Shown: positions 8,466 to 17,345, counted from the stretch's first letter. The stretch: DNA of 43,772 bases from Oscillospiraceae bacterium (GCA_029067895.1 JAIEDQ010000200.1:1-43772); one strand, 5' to 3'. The notes: generated by a model from the letters alone, not told the origin. Program-made: numbers and translations.

Positions 8466-9239
8466 ATGAATTTCAGAAAACTGAAAAAAGCTGCGGCTGC
8501 TGTTCTGGCTGCGGCAATGTGTGTTACAATGGCTTTCGGCATCTCCGTTTCCGCGGCGGAACAAAAATCCGCATGGAGCGAGGCTAAGGCTCTGACAAGT
8601 GCAAAGTACTCGTCCAAATACATCAACTGGCTGAAAAAGTACGGTGAAAAGGAAGTCAAGAATACCGTAACATACAGCAAATCAAGAACAAAGAAGCTTA
8701 TTGACAAGATCGACACAAAGCTGAGCAAGGACGGTGCAGAATATTCTTTCTACCTGATAGACAAGGAATCAATACTTGCTGCGGCGCGTAAGGACGACAA
8801 GTTCAAGGTCGTTACGTTTACCAAGGATATATCCTTTAATACCGCTATCTATGCCGATAAGACCAATGAGACAATGCTTGTGGTCGAGGACAAGATCAAG
8901 TTAAGCAATAAAGCGACCTACGACTACACGCCCGAGTACAGCTATCTGGCTTTAGCAGAGGTTCTCGACCCCGACGTTAAAGACGATGCAACGGGCAAGC
9001 TTTTTAAATTTAAAAGCGAAGACAAGATTTACTATTATGAAGAGTTTGAAAACTCAGAATTCGGTCCGATGAGATACCTATTCAGTGAGAAGGGCACGCC
9101 CCTTGCGATAGGCGTTGCCGATGGTTTTTACTGCATGAGCCTCTCCTACACTGTCGATGATTCGGAATTCCAGATCCCTGAGGAATACAAGGAAGCCGAC
9201 ATTGACGAGTTGATTGAGCTTCTTGAAAAGATGAAATAA
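8466..9239 (+). CDS. Secreted protein of unknown function, paralog 2
   Basis: Signal peptide AAAAVLAAAMCVTMAFGISVSAAE; collinear with paralog 1 over the whole length. Confidence 0.8.
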   Translation: MNFRKLKKAAAAVLAAAMCVTMAFGISVSAAEQKSAWSEAKALTSAKYSSKYINWLKKYGEKEVKNTVTYSKSRTKKLIDKIDTKLSKDGAEYSFYLIDKESILAAARKDDKFKVVTFTKDISFNTAIYADKTNETMLVVEDKIKLSNKATYDYTPEYSYLALAEVLDPDVKDDATGKLFKFKSEDKIYYYEEFENSEFGPMRYLFSEKGTPLAIGVADGFYCMSLSYTVDDSEFQIPEEYKEADIDELIELLEKMK

Positions 9240-9260
9240 TACTAAAACGATACTAAAACG

Positions 9261-9298
9261 ATACCCGATACGGTAAACTCCGTATCGGGTATTTTTTG
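9261..9298 (+). terminator. Intrinsic terminator
   Basis: ATACCCGATACGG (9261-9273) / CCGTATCGGGTAT (9280-9292), then T-rich. Confidence 0.85.
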
Positions 9299-9300
9299 TT

Positions 9301-11283
9301 TCAGAACGAATATTCAAGAAAGGTCAGCAGCTCGGACGGAACATAGCTTACAGAATCCTGCTCCTCCTTGGTCGCCGAGTTGTACCAGTCGAGCCATTCG
9401 AGGGTCTCCTTTGACAGCATTGAACGATAATACACCCTGCCGTCGTAAATAACTATGTCGTCATCACTGCCCATAGGTTCCGTGCTTACATTTACTGTCT
9501 GGCTGTTTATTTCATCGGAATTCCGCAAAGCTTTATAGTTTGGCATATTCTCGAAAAACTTCATAAGCTGTTCGCTTGAACAAAGAGCCTCCACACGGAT
9601 AAAGAAATCCGATACCGTCACATAAAAGCTGTGCTTGGTTTCATGGCTGTCTCCGAAGTACTTTATCTCTTCAAGCTTTTCGGTGGTAATATCTTCAAGC
9701 CGCACAACGGGTCTGACCGCTCTGTCCCCGATCTCGCGCTCATTATAGTAATAAAGGTGAACATATTCCGTATAAGCTTTATCAAAGTCGTTTTCCTCGC
9801 CGCGGTACTGTAATTGAAGCCGTATGGGCGTTTCTTTTTCCTTTATTGCTCTCACTAATTTCAGTCCGCCTATCGACGAAGACTGAGGAACATATCCCGC
9901 AAAAGCCGCACCAAATGACAGATCCATCAGCTCCTGTATTATTTCGGGATCGGTAAAATCAACGGCAGTGCAGTCAATGACAGTGACATTTTTACCGCCG
10001 GACCTGATCGCATCGATCACATCAAAAAGCTGCCCGTGCTCACTGAAAGCCATTACGGTAATGGTGAAATTATTCACGGGAATAACAAAACTGTGGTGTT
10101 CCCGCTCTCCTCCGTCAATCATTATCTCGTCAAGCTTTTCGGGAGTTATCTCATCTAACGGAATAACAGGATAATCGTTTGTCACACCCCCAATAGGATT
10201 TTCTCCCCATTCATAAGTCAAGTAAATATCGCTTTTTTCTTTGCCGTCATAACTTCCGTATTCGTAATAGCTTATATTATACAGCCGATATATAACCTCG
10301 CCGTTAATGCTTACCTCTTTATAATTATCCGAGGATTCCATATAATGCAGTCCGGCAAGCGGAGTATAGTCGGGAACGTATCCCGCAAACACACTGCTGC
10401 GGTTCATCTCCGAGGTGCCCTTGTCATAGGAAGCCGATTTGACAACGCCCTTGCTGTTCAGGTCGAAGCTGTCAAGGGTAAAGTAGTCGCGGTACATAAG
10501 GTTAAGATCGCCCTGGCGGTAGAATTCGATATAGGTTGAAATGATCTCAATAAACTTATCGAAGTCAAGACCTCTGGAGGTAAACATATAGTTGGTGTCT
10601 CCGTATCTCCAGCACGCCATAAGCTTGCTGCCGTCCTTTTTCTCGGAAAGATCGAATCCGTAAATCGTGGTGTCACCGTACACGTCGGGGGTGTACAGGC
10701 TTTTGTCAAAATCCGCAAAATGGCTGTTGTCCTTATAAAATACCATGTGTACCATAGGCAGGTTTTCCGTGTCGTCATTAAACAGCCTTATGCCCGCATA
10801 CAGGGGAACGCCGTTTTCGTCGCACTGCAAGCCGCCCTCTATATTGAGGAAATCTTTCCTTTCAAAGAGGAGTATCCCGTCCAGATATTCGGGCGTAAAG
10901 CGATACACGGGACCGTCCGACGTAAAGTCCATATTTCTTTCAAGCAGGTGATAATAGAATTCAACCATGTCGTCGGGTTTGTTTTTAAAATAGCCTCTGT
11001 TGTTTGTGCGGTAGCTCCACTCCTGCGTTGTCACTACGCTTTCAAGAGCGGAGGTGTCCGTCTCGGTCTCGGTAAGTATGTCCTGTATATCTGTGATGAT
11101 CTTGTCGCTGTCCGACGAGTTAAGGGCGATGCCCGCCGCCCCGACTGCTATGGCAACAGCCGCCGCAGCCGCTATCCAAGCCGCGCCGCGGTGCTTACGC
11201 TCGTACAGCCTTGTGGTGAACATTTCCTCGATGTAGCTGTCGTCCGCAAGGGAAATCATTTTCCCGATCTCATTTTTGTTCAA
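9301..11283 (-). CDS. Single-pass membrane protein partnered with an ECF sigma factor (putative anti-sigma/sensor); TTG start proposed
   Basis: GGAGGAAGGGC-TTG-AACAAAAATGAG; short cytoplasmic N-terminus, TM AAWIAAAAAVAIAVGAAGIAL, about 590-aa extracytoplasmic part with repeated FAGYVP...domains; TTGA overlap with upstream sigma gene. Confidence 0.7.
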   Translation of the reverse strand: MNKNEIGKMISLADDSYIEEMFTTRLYERKHRGAAWIAAAAAVAIAVGAAGIALNSSDSDKIITDIQDILTETETDTSALESVVTTQEWSYRTNNRGYFKNKPDDMVEFYYHLLERNMDFTSDGPVYRFTPEYLDGILLFERKDFLNIEGGLQCDENGVPLYAGIRLFNDDTENLPMVHMVFYKDNSHFADFDKSLYTPDVYGDTTIYGFDLSEKKDGSKLMACWRYGDTNYMFTSRGLDFDKFIEIISTYIEFYRQGDLNLMYRDYFTLDSFDLNSKGVVKSASYDKGTSEMNRSSVFAGYVPDYTPLAGLHYMESSDNYKEVSINGEVIYRLYNISYYEYGSYDGKEKSDIYLTYEWGENPIGGVTNDYPVIPLDEITPEKLDEIMIDGGEREHHSFVIPVNNFTITVMAFSEHGQLFDVIDAIRSGGKNVTVIDCTAVDFTDPEIIQELMDLSFGAAFAGYVPQSSSIGGLKLVRAIKEKETPIRLQLQYRGEENDFDKAYTEYVHLYYYNEREIGDRAVRPVVRLEDITTEKLEEIKYFGDSHETKHSFYVTVSDFFIRVEALCSSEQLMKFFENMPNYKALRNSDEINSQTVNVSTEPMGSDDDIVIYDGRVYYRSMLSKETLEWLDWYNSATKEEQDSVSYVPSELLTFLEYSF

Positions 11284-11828
11284 AGCCCTTCCTCCTCTAA
11301 AAATTTTTTCAGCTTTTTTCTCATGCGGAACAGCATTGATTCCGCCTTGCTCTTGCTTATGCCGCACCTTTCGCAGATGTCCTTGACGGGCATGAAGTAC
11401 CAGTACCTTAACATAAAGACCCTGCGGTTCTCCTCGCCTATATCGGCAAGAAAACGGTTTATGGTATCCGCAAGCTCTCCGTCCGTGTACCGTATCTCCG
11501 CGCCCTCGTCGGAGGCGCACTCGCCCAATTCTTCAAGGGACACCGCCGTGTTGGGATTGCGCTTTTCCGCGTTTATGTACTCGTATTTTTTCAGAGCCTG
11601 ATTGCGCGCCAGCTTCAGCAGGAACGCTCTGAAATTCCTCGGCTTTTCGGGAGGGATAGTGTTCCATGCCGCCATGTAAGCGTCGTTTTCGCATTCCTCC
11701 GCGTCGGCTTCGCAGCCTAAAATACGCATTGCAACGGAGAAAACTATCCGTCCGTATTTTATTTTTGTCTCGCGGACAGCCTCCTCGGAACGTTCCAAAA
11801 ACAGAGAGATTATGCCGCTGTCGTCCAT
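11280..11828 (-). CDS. ECF-type RNA polymerase sigma factor
   Basis: Region 2 EADAEECENDAYMAAWNTIPPEKPRNFRAFLLKLARNQALKKY and region 4 RRVFMLRYWYFMPVKDICERCGISKSKAESMLFRMRKKLKKFLEEEGL. Confidence 0.88.
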   Translation of the reverse strand: MDDSGIISLFLERSEEAVRETKIKYGRIVFSVAMRILGCEADAEECENDAYMAAWNTIPPEKPRNFRAFLLKLARNQALKKYEYINAEKRNPNTAVSLEELGECASDEGAEIRYTDGELADTINRFLADIGEENRRVFMLRYWYFMPVKDICERCGISKSKAESMLFRMRKKLKKFLEEEGL

Positions 11829-11993
11829 AATGCCGACCCCCTTTCACTTAATAAGTACGGTTTTGCACGGACTTGCTTGCGCATCTAAAAAAATTATATG
11901 TAAAACTGCGTCTTGTTCCGCGCTGCGACAAAATTCGCACTGGTTGCGGCGTAAAATAGACAGTACAAAAATCATCTTCAAGGAAGTGAAAAA

Positions 11994-12299
11994 ATGCCTG
12001 TTATCATAGATGTTGAGGAAAACACCGTTATCGCCAGACTTTCCGGCGAGGTTGACCACCATACCGCAAAAGCCATTCGTGAGGATATCGACCTTGCCAT
12101 AGACAAGCATCACCCGAAACAGCTTATACTGGATTTCGACGGCGTTACCTTTATGGACAGCTCGGGAATAGGTCTTGTTATGGGGCGGTACAAAATAGTC
12201 AAGCCCTACGGCGGCAGCGTAATTATCGAGAACACGGGAAACCAGATAAAAAAGGTCATGCGCCTTGCGGGGCTGGACAGGCTTGCCGTCATAAGATAG
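11994..12299 (+). CDS. spoIIAA: STAS-domain anti-sigma factor antagonist, SpoIIAA-like
   Basis: LILDFDGVTFMDSSGIGLVMGRYK (conserved Ser in DSSG) and gene order AA-AB-sigma. Confidence 0.85.
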   Translation: MPVIIDVEENTVIARLSGEVDHHTAKAIREDIDLAIDKHHPKQLILDFDGVTFMDSSGIGLVMGRYKIVKPYGGSVIIENTGNQIKKVMRLAGLDRLAVIR

Positions 12300-12318
12300 C
12301 GAGAAAGAGGGTCAGGAA

Positions 12319-12771
12319 ATGAAAATATTGAACGAAATAAAATTGGTTTTTCCCGCCGACAGCCGCAACGAGGGACTTTCGCGCTCAGTGGTGTCGTCCT
12401 TTGCGGCGCAGCTGGACCCGTCGGTAAGCGAGGTGGGGGAGATAAAGACCGCCGTTTCCGAGGCGGTGACAAACTGCATAGTCCACGCCTACAGGGGTAC
12501 GGCTTCGGATAAAAGCAAAATAGAAATGACCGTCCGCGCTCTTGAGGACAACACCCTCTATATAAAGATACGGGACAGCGGCTGCGGTATCCCCGATGTA
12601 AAAAAAGCAATGGAGCCCCTGTACACCTCCGCTCCCGAGGAGGAGCGCGCGGGACTTGGCTTCGCGGTAATGGAAAGCTTTATGGATTCGGTCACGGTGA
12701 GAAGTACGCCCGATAAGGGCACAACGGTAGTCATGAAGCGGAAGATCCTTTCGGGCAAAGAAAATACATAA
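12319..12771 (+). CDS. spoIIAB: Anti-sigma factor serine kinase, SpoIIAB-like
   Basis: VSEAVTNCIVHAYRG (N-box), IRDSGCGIPD, GLGFAVMESFMD GHKL-ATPase motifs. Confidence 0.88.
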   Translation: MKILNEIKLVFPADSRNEGLSRSVVSSFAAQLDPSVSEVGEIKTAVSEAVTNCIVHAYRGTASDKSKIEMTVRALEDNTLYIKIRDSGCGIPDVKKAMEPLYTSAPEEERAGLGFAVMESFMDSVTVRSTPDKGTTVVMKRKILSGKENT

Positions 12772-12815
12772 AGAAAAATTTCATCTTCTATCTTCTGAAA
12801 GGACTGTAAACCGCC

Positions 12816-13481
12816 GTGAACTCTCTGAAAGAAAATAAGCTTGCGGAAGAAAATCTGGGACTTGTTCACCTGTGCGCAAACCGTTTCAAAGGCAAGGGTA
12901 TAGAGTACGACGACCTGTACGGCGCGGGCTGTGTGGGACTTGTCAAAGCCGCCTCCGCTTTCGACCGTGACAGGGGAGTGAAGTTCTCCACCTACGCCGT
13001 ACCCGTTATTCTCGGCGAAATAAAGCGTCTTTTCCGCGACGGAGGCTCGGTAAAAGTAAGCCGTTCCGTGCGGGAGCTTGGCATGAAAATTTCCCGTTCG
13101 CGGGAGCAGTTCATGCTTCTTCACGGCAGAGAGCCTGCCGTTTCCGAGCTTGCTGAGATGACGGGTTCTTCCGTCGAGGACGTCGCCGAAGCTATCGCGG
13201 TAAATCTTCCTGCGGTGTCCCTTACGGCAAATCCCGAAAACGGCGACGAGGGACAGATAGACATAGCCGAGCCTGCTCCAGACGCGGAGCTTGTGGACAT
13301 ACTCTCCCTGCGGCAGGCTCTTGCCGCCCTTGACGAGACCGACCGCCGTCTCATATACTGCCGCTACTTCAAGGACATGACCCAGACCCGCACCGCCGAA
13401 GCTCTGGGAATGTCGCAGGTACAGGTGTCCCGCAGAGAAAAAAAGCTGCTCATGCTTCTGCGGGGAAATCTGTCGGACTAA
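12816..13481 (+). CDS. sigF: Sporulation-type sigma-70 factor, SigF-like (GTG start)
   Basis: YDDLYGAGCVGLVKAASAFDRDRGVKFSTYAVPVILGEIKRLFRDGG and C-terminal TQTRTAEALGMSQVQVSRREKKLL; follows spoIIAA/AB-like genes. Confidence 0.88.
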   Translation: MNSLKENKLAEENLGLVHLCANRFKGKGIEYDDLYGAGCVGLVKAASAFDRDRGVKFSTYAVPVILGEIKRLFRDGGSVKVSRSVRELGMKISRSREQFMLLHGREPAVSELAEMTGSSVEDVAEAIAVNLPAVSLTANPENGDEGQIDIAEPAPDAELVDILSLRQALAALDETDRRLIYCRYFKDMTQTRTAEALGMSQVQVSRREKKLLMLLRGNLSD

Positions 13482-13483
13482 AA

Positions 13484-13532
13484 AAGAGGATAGAAACCGT
13501 ACCGTGTGATACGCTTTCTGTCCTCTTTTTAT
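13484..13532. terminator. Bidirectional intrinsic terminator
   Basis: AAAAGAGGA-AGAAA / TTTCT-TCCTCTTTTT long stem between convergent genes. Confidence 0.75.
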
Positions 13533-13541
13533 GTGACAATA

Positions 13542-14357
13542 TCAGAACTTTCCTCCGCCTCCGCCGTGGGTGCTTCCGCTGGAGCTGACGTGAGTGCTGC
13601 TTCCTCCGCCTCCGCCGCCGCTGCCCGAATCGGTCTCTATCTTTGTTTTGGAAACGGTGTTGTAGAGGAAAATGTCTCTCGAATGATTTACCCTCATGCT
13701 GCCGTTTTTGACGTATACACGCGCAGCAGTCTGCTTTACAGCGGTTTTGAGCTGTCCCATCATGCACAGGCAGACGATTATTGCAATCACAAGTGCGCCC
13801 AAAAAGGAAGTCCCAAGCATCTGACCGTAATCCTTAGGCTTGTTTCCAACATCATAAGCACTTCCGCTGCTTTCGTATTTGCCTATGTAGGAGTCCGCCT
13901 GATCGGCAAATTTTTCAAAGGCGTCGTAATAATCTCCGTCGCCGAGATAGTCCGCCACCTTGTTGCCTATCTGGGATATGCCGTAATCGGTGAAAGCCTT
14001 TATGCCCTTGCCTTTGGTGGAAATGTGCCAGTTCCTGCCGCCCATGTCAACAAGCAGCAGAAGTCCGCTGTCCTCGCTGTCATAGCCGTAATAGTTGTAA
14101 TCGTAGTAATCGTCCGCATAAGCCTCGGCGGATTTTCCGTCCGTGGAATTGACCATTACCACGACTATATCGTACTTGCGGTCGTGCTTTTCGATTATTT
14201 CCAGAATATGCTTTTCAAGAGACCGCTCCTCGCTGTCGGAGAGCAGGTCGGCATTGTCAACAACTTTATCTGCATTTTCCGCACAAACGGGATAAGCCGA
14301 AGCCGCACACATGACCGCCGCCGCAAGGACAGCGGCAATTTTTTTCAGTAATTTCAT
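13542..14357 (-). CDS. TPM-domain membrane protein (YdjH/YgcG-like), Gly-rich C-terminus
   Basis: Signal peptide, VVDNADLLSDSEERSLEKHI...KYDIVVVMVNS...SGLLLLVDMGGRNWHISTKGKG, one TM, C-terminal GGGGGGSSTHVSSSGSTHGGGGGKF. Confidence 0.85.
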   Translation of the reverse strand: MKLLKKIAAVLAAAVMCAASAYPVCAENADKVVDNADLLSDSEERSLEKHILEIIEKHDRKYDIVVVMVNSTDGKSAEAYADDYYDYNYYGYDSEDSGLLLLVDMGGRNWHISTKGKGIKAFTDYGISQIGNKVADYLGDGDYYDAFEKFADQADSYIGKYESSGSAYDVGNKPKDYGQMLGTSFLGALVIAIIVCLCMMGQLKTAVKQTAARVYVKNGSMRVNHSRDIFLYNTVSKTKIETDSGSGGGGGGSSTHVSSSGSTHGGGGGKF

Positions 14358-14378
14358 TTGCGTACCTCCCCGAATGCT

Positions 14379-15449
14379 TTACATGAACAGCTGAACGAGA
14401 AACGTCAATACCGTTACAGCCGCAGTCACTCCCGCGAACAAACCGAATAATCTTCCGTAGTCGGCAGGGAGATTTCCCACGAATTTGCCTGTCTGACCGT
14501 TCATTGCAAAGCGGTAGACCTTTCCCTTGTAGGTGGTGCTAAGCATCCACACGGGGAGAAGCGCATAGCGTATCTTGCCGCTGTTCAGTCTGATGTTAAC
14601 GGTTTCGGGTACGACGGTGGCATAACCTTTAACGGTATTGCGGAACTCCTGCTGGGTACTGTTCCGTATCCTTTCATTGGCGCGGTTTCGGCTCTGCTCG
14701 GCGCTTACGTCGTATTTGTCCGCAAGATAGCCCGCAAGATACGCCGTGTTGAAATTCACGCAGTCGCCGTAGTTGTACGGTTCTATAGCCTCGGAAAGCT
14801 CGTCGGGCATTTTTTGTGAGCCGTCCACGGGGACTTTTTCAAACTGTATGGAACCGTCCCGCACTATAAGGTAGTGGGAGGTTTCCGTATAGCGGTAATT
14901 GCCGGAAGTCCACGACCTTACGCGTGTGGCGCGGTAGCGGATATTGGCGTCCGCGTCGCAGTCGAACAGCCAGAACGGAACGTAAACGCCCTTTATCTCG
15001 TCGATACGGTGTTCGGCCTTAAAGCTTCTCGGGAGCAGGAACTTGCCTTTAAGATAGTTTGAAAGAGCATTTTTGGCGGCCTCCTTGTCTATCTTGAAGG
15101 GAATTATCATATCGGGTCTGAGACCGCCCTCAAACTGTCCCGTCATCACTATGGGATTGTCGCAGTAAGGACAAGCCGAGGCAGCCGTGGTCTTGTCGGT
15201 AACGATCTGACCGCCGCAGCTTTTGCAGGTGTAGACGTTCATTCCCGCGGTCTCCGACGCGCCCCACTGTGAATCGGGGCAGTCCCAGTCAAGGCTGTCC
15301 CCCGCGCTTTGGGAAGCTTCGGTAAATTCTTTCAGAGCCTCTATTTCAAATTCGGTGTCGCAGTAGGGACACTTCATTTTCTGAGAATTGCTGTTAAATT
15401 CAATTGCGCCGCCGCAGCACGGGCATTTGTACTCAACCAGAGCAGACAT
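14379..15449 (-). CDS. Zinc-ribbon protein with C-terminal TM (YdjG-like)
   Basis: YKCPCCGGAIEFNSNSQKMKCPYCDTEF and YTCKSCGGQIVTDKTTAASACPYCDNPIV; C-terminal TM; adjacent to SPFH and TPM genes. Confidence 0.85.
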   Translation of the reverse strand: MSALVEYKCPCCGGAIEFNSNSQKMKCPYCDTEFEIEALKEFTEASQSAGDSLDWDCPDSQWGASETAGMNVYTCKSCGGQIVTDKTTAASACPYCDNPIVMTGQFEGGLRPDMIIPFKIDKEAAKNALSNYLKGKFLLPRSFKAEHRIDEIKGVYVPFWLFDCDADANIRYRATRVRSWTSGNYRYTETSHYLIVRDGSIQFEKVPVDGSQKMPDELSEAIEPYNYGDCVNFNTAYLAGYLADKYDVSAEQSRNRANERIRNSTQQEFRNTVKGYATVVPETVNIRLNSGKIRYALLPVWMLSTTYKGKVYRFAMNGQTGKFVGNLPADYGRLFGLFAGVTAAVTVLTFLVQLFM

Positions 15450-15479
15450 AAATATCCACCTTTCGGAAGATAAAACCGG

Positions 15480-15565
15480 AGGATAGACCTTGCATACGGA
15501 TATACTGTGACCCGGTTTTCTGTCCGGGACGGGTCTGCCGCTTTGCGTCTATCCTCTGTTTTATT
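15480..15565 (-). other. Large nested stem-loop inside the SPFH/zinc-ribbon/TPM operon
   Basis: Outer arms AGGATAGAC (15480-15488) / GTCTATCCT (15547-15555); inner GACCCG...CGGGTC. Confidence 0.6.
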
Positions 15566-15573
15566 TTTATTCT

Positions 15574-16905
15574 TTACTTAATATCGTTTTCGTCGAATTT
15601 GTCACCGCATTCGGGACAGAATTTCGGCGGATTTTTCGGGTCTTCGGGTTCCCATCCGCACTTGTCGCAGCGGTAGAGGGGTTCGCCCGCAGGCTTTGCT
15701 TTTCCGCACTCCGCGCAGAATTTTCCCTTGTTTACCGCACCGCAGGAGCAGGTCCAGCCGTCGGCGGGTTTAGGATTTCCGCATTCGGAGCAGAACTTCG
15801 CCGTGTTCACCGTGCCGCAGGAACAAGTCCAGCTGTTAGCGGGAGCGGCTTGTGCGGGCTGCTGTGCCTGTGCAGTCTGCGCCGCCTGCTGTTGCTGCTG
15901 AGCCGCCATACCGAAAAGAGCCTGAGCGTTCATTCCGCCCGCCTGCTGAGCCATACCCATGCCCATAAAGCCTGTCATAGCTCCGGAGCTGTTTGAAGCA
16001 GCGGCTTTCATAGCGTCACCCTGTGCGCCGACAAGCGTTGCCGCCGCCATTGAGGGATCGCGCATTACCGCAGTGCGCTGAAGCTCCTTGATCATCTTTT
16101 CGTCCTCGGGGGAGCAGGTAACGGAGTTCACGCCGAATGAAGCGATCTTGATGCCGCGAAGCTCCGTCCACTTCTTGGAAAGCACCTCGTTGAGCGCGTC
16201 GGCGATCTCCATAGTGTGACCGGGAAGCGCGCTGTAGCGGATACCCATGTCGGAAATCTTCGCAAACGCAGGCTGGAGAGCGGTCATCAGCTCGGTTTTG
16301 AGAGTGCTGTCTATTTCGCTTCTGCGGTAAATGTCATGGACGTTTCCGCACACGTTTGTGTAGAACAGGATCGGGTCAACGATACGGTAGGAGTACTCGC
16401 CGTTGCAGCGGATAGAAACGTCGATATCAAGACCGATATTTCTGTCCACAACCCTGAAAGGAACGGGGGTGGGAGTACCGTATTTGTTTCCTAAAATTTC
16501 CTTGGTGTTGAAGTAGTAAACGCGGGTGTCGGTAGAAGCCTGTCCGCCGTGAGCGAAACGGTCAACAATGCTGCCGAAGGTCTCCTTTATGCTTGTACCC
16601 AGATCTCCCGCGAAGATGGAGGGTTCGCCCGAAATATTAAAGGTATACTCGCCGGGTTCTGCGCATACGTCGAGTATCTTGCCCTGCTCGACGATTATCA
16701 TGCACTGACCGTCGGCAACAGCGATACCCGAGCCCTGTGTGATAACGTTGTCGTCCCCCTTGGTGTTTGAGGATTTGCCGCTTACTTTTTTCCGACCCTT
16801 GCATACGAGAATATCGGTACTCATAGCCTCGCAGTAAAAGAATTCTTTCCACTGGTCGGCAAGAACGCCGCTTGCAGAATTGATTGCCGCTTTAATAAGA
16901 CCCAT
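15574..16905 (-). CDS. SPFH-domain protein with three C-terminal zinc ribbons (YdjI-like)
   Basis: MGLIKAAINSASGVLADQWKEFFYCEAM... SPFH/virion-core-like; C-terminal WTCSCGTVNTAKFCSECG, WTCSCGAVNKGKFCAECG, YRCDKCGWEPEDPKNPPKFCPECG; start at 16905 preferred over 17121, whose extra N-terminus is repeat-derived. Confidence 0.88.
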   Translation of the reverse strand: MGLIKAAINSASGVLADQWKEFFYCEAMSTDILVCKGRKKVSGKSSNTKGDDNVITQGSGIAVADGQCMIIVEQGKILDVCAEPGEYTFNISGEPSIFAGDLGTSIKETFGSIVDRFAHGGQASTDTRVYYFNTKEILGNKYGTPTPVPFRVVDRNIGLDIDVSIRCNGEYSYRIVDPILFYTNVCGNVHDIYRRSEIDSTLKTELMTALQPAFAKISDMGIRYSALPGHTMEIADALNEVLSKKWTELRGIKIASFGVNSVTCSPEDEKMIKELQRTAVMRDPSMAAATLVGAQGDAMKAAASNSSGAMTGFMGMGMAQQAGGMNAQALFGMAAQQQQQAAQTAQAQQPAQAAPANSWTCSCGTVNTAKFCSECGNPKPADGWTCSCGAVNKGKFCAECGKAKPAGEPLYRCDKCGWEPEDPKNPPKFCPECGDKFDENDIK

Positions 16906-17092
16906 ATGTAACAGCTTCCTTTCATAAGTTGGATTTGAGACATAATTAATGAATATATTATACAATATTTTGATACAGATTTCAATAGTTTTGGGCAAAA
17001 AAGCAAATTTGGTACAGTAAATTTTGAGCGGGGAGCAGTTATATAGAAGGAATAAGCTAGACATACAAAAATCAAGTAAATCAGGTAACCAG

Positions 17093-17216
17093 CAAATCTG
17101 CCCGCCCCCTTGAGGGGGCACAGCAAAATTAATAGTCCGAACATTTTACGCAGGGGCGTGACTTTCTTGCACTGCGTGTAAGTGCCCGCGGGGGCTCCCC
17201 GCCAAAACCGATTTCC
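17093..17216. repeat. Interspersed intergenic repeat, copy A
   Basis: CAAATCTGCCCGCCCCCTTGAGGGGGCA...AATTAATAGTCCGAACATTTTACGCAGGGG...GCCCGCGGGGGCTCCCCGCC...AAAACCGATTTCC; matches copy at 36545-36670. Confidence 0.85.
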
Positions 17217-17238
17217 AGGTTTTTTCTGTAAGCAAATG

Positions 17239-17267
17239 TTGACATTTTTATGAAATTGGTGTATAAT
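17239..17267 (+). promoter_or_regulatory. Consensus sigma-A promoter for the diguanylate cyclase gene
   Basis: TTGACA (17239-17244), 17-bp spacer, TATAAT (17262-17267). Confidence 0.85.
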
Positions 17268-17345
17268 AAATAAAAACTTTACTATTCCCCGAATGCCGAT
17301 ACCGCGGGGAGACGCGGTCAAAACATTTCGATCGGAGGAGAACGT

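Noticed and set aside
7550-8728. 392-aa minus-strand ORF across the secreted paralogs
   Set aside because: Mirror of the duplicated genes; the sense frames have signal peptides, RBS and a consensus promoter
17268-17345. c-di-GMP (GEMM) riboswitch in front of the diguanylate cyclase
   Set aside because: Leader is only about 70 nt and lacks the conserved GEMM-type core; only simple alternative hairpins are visible
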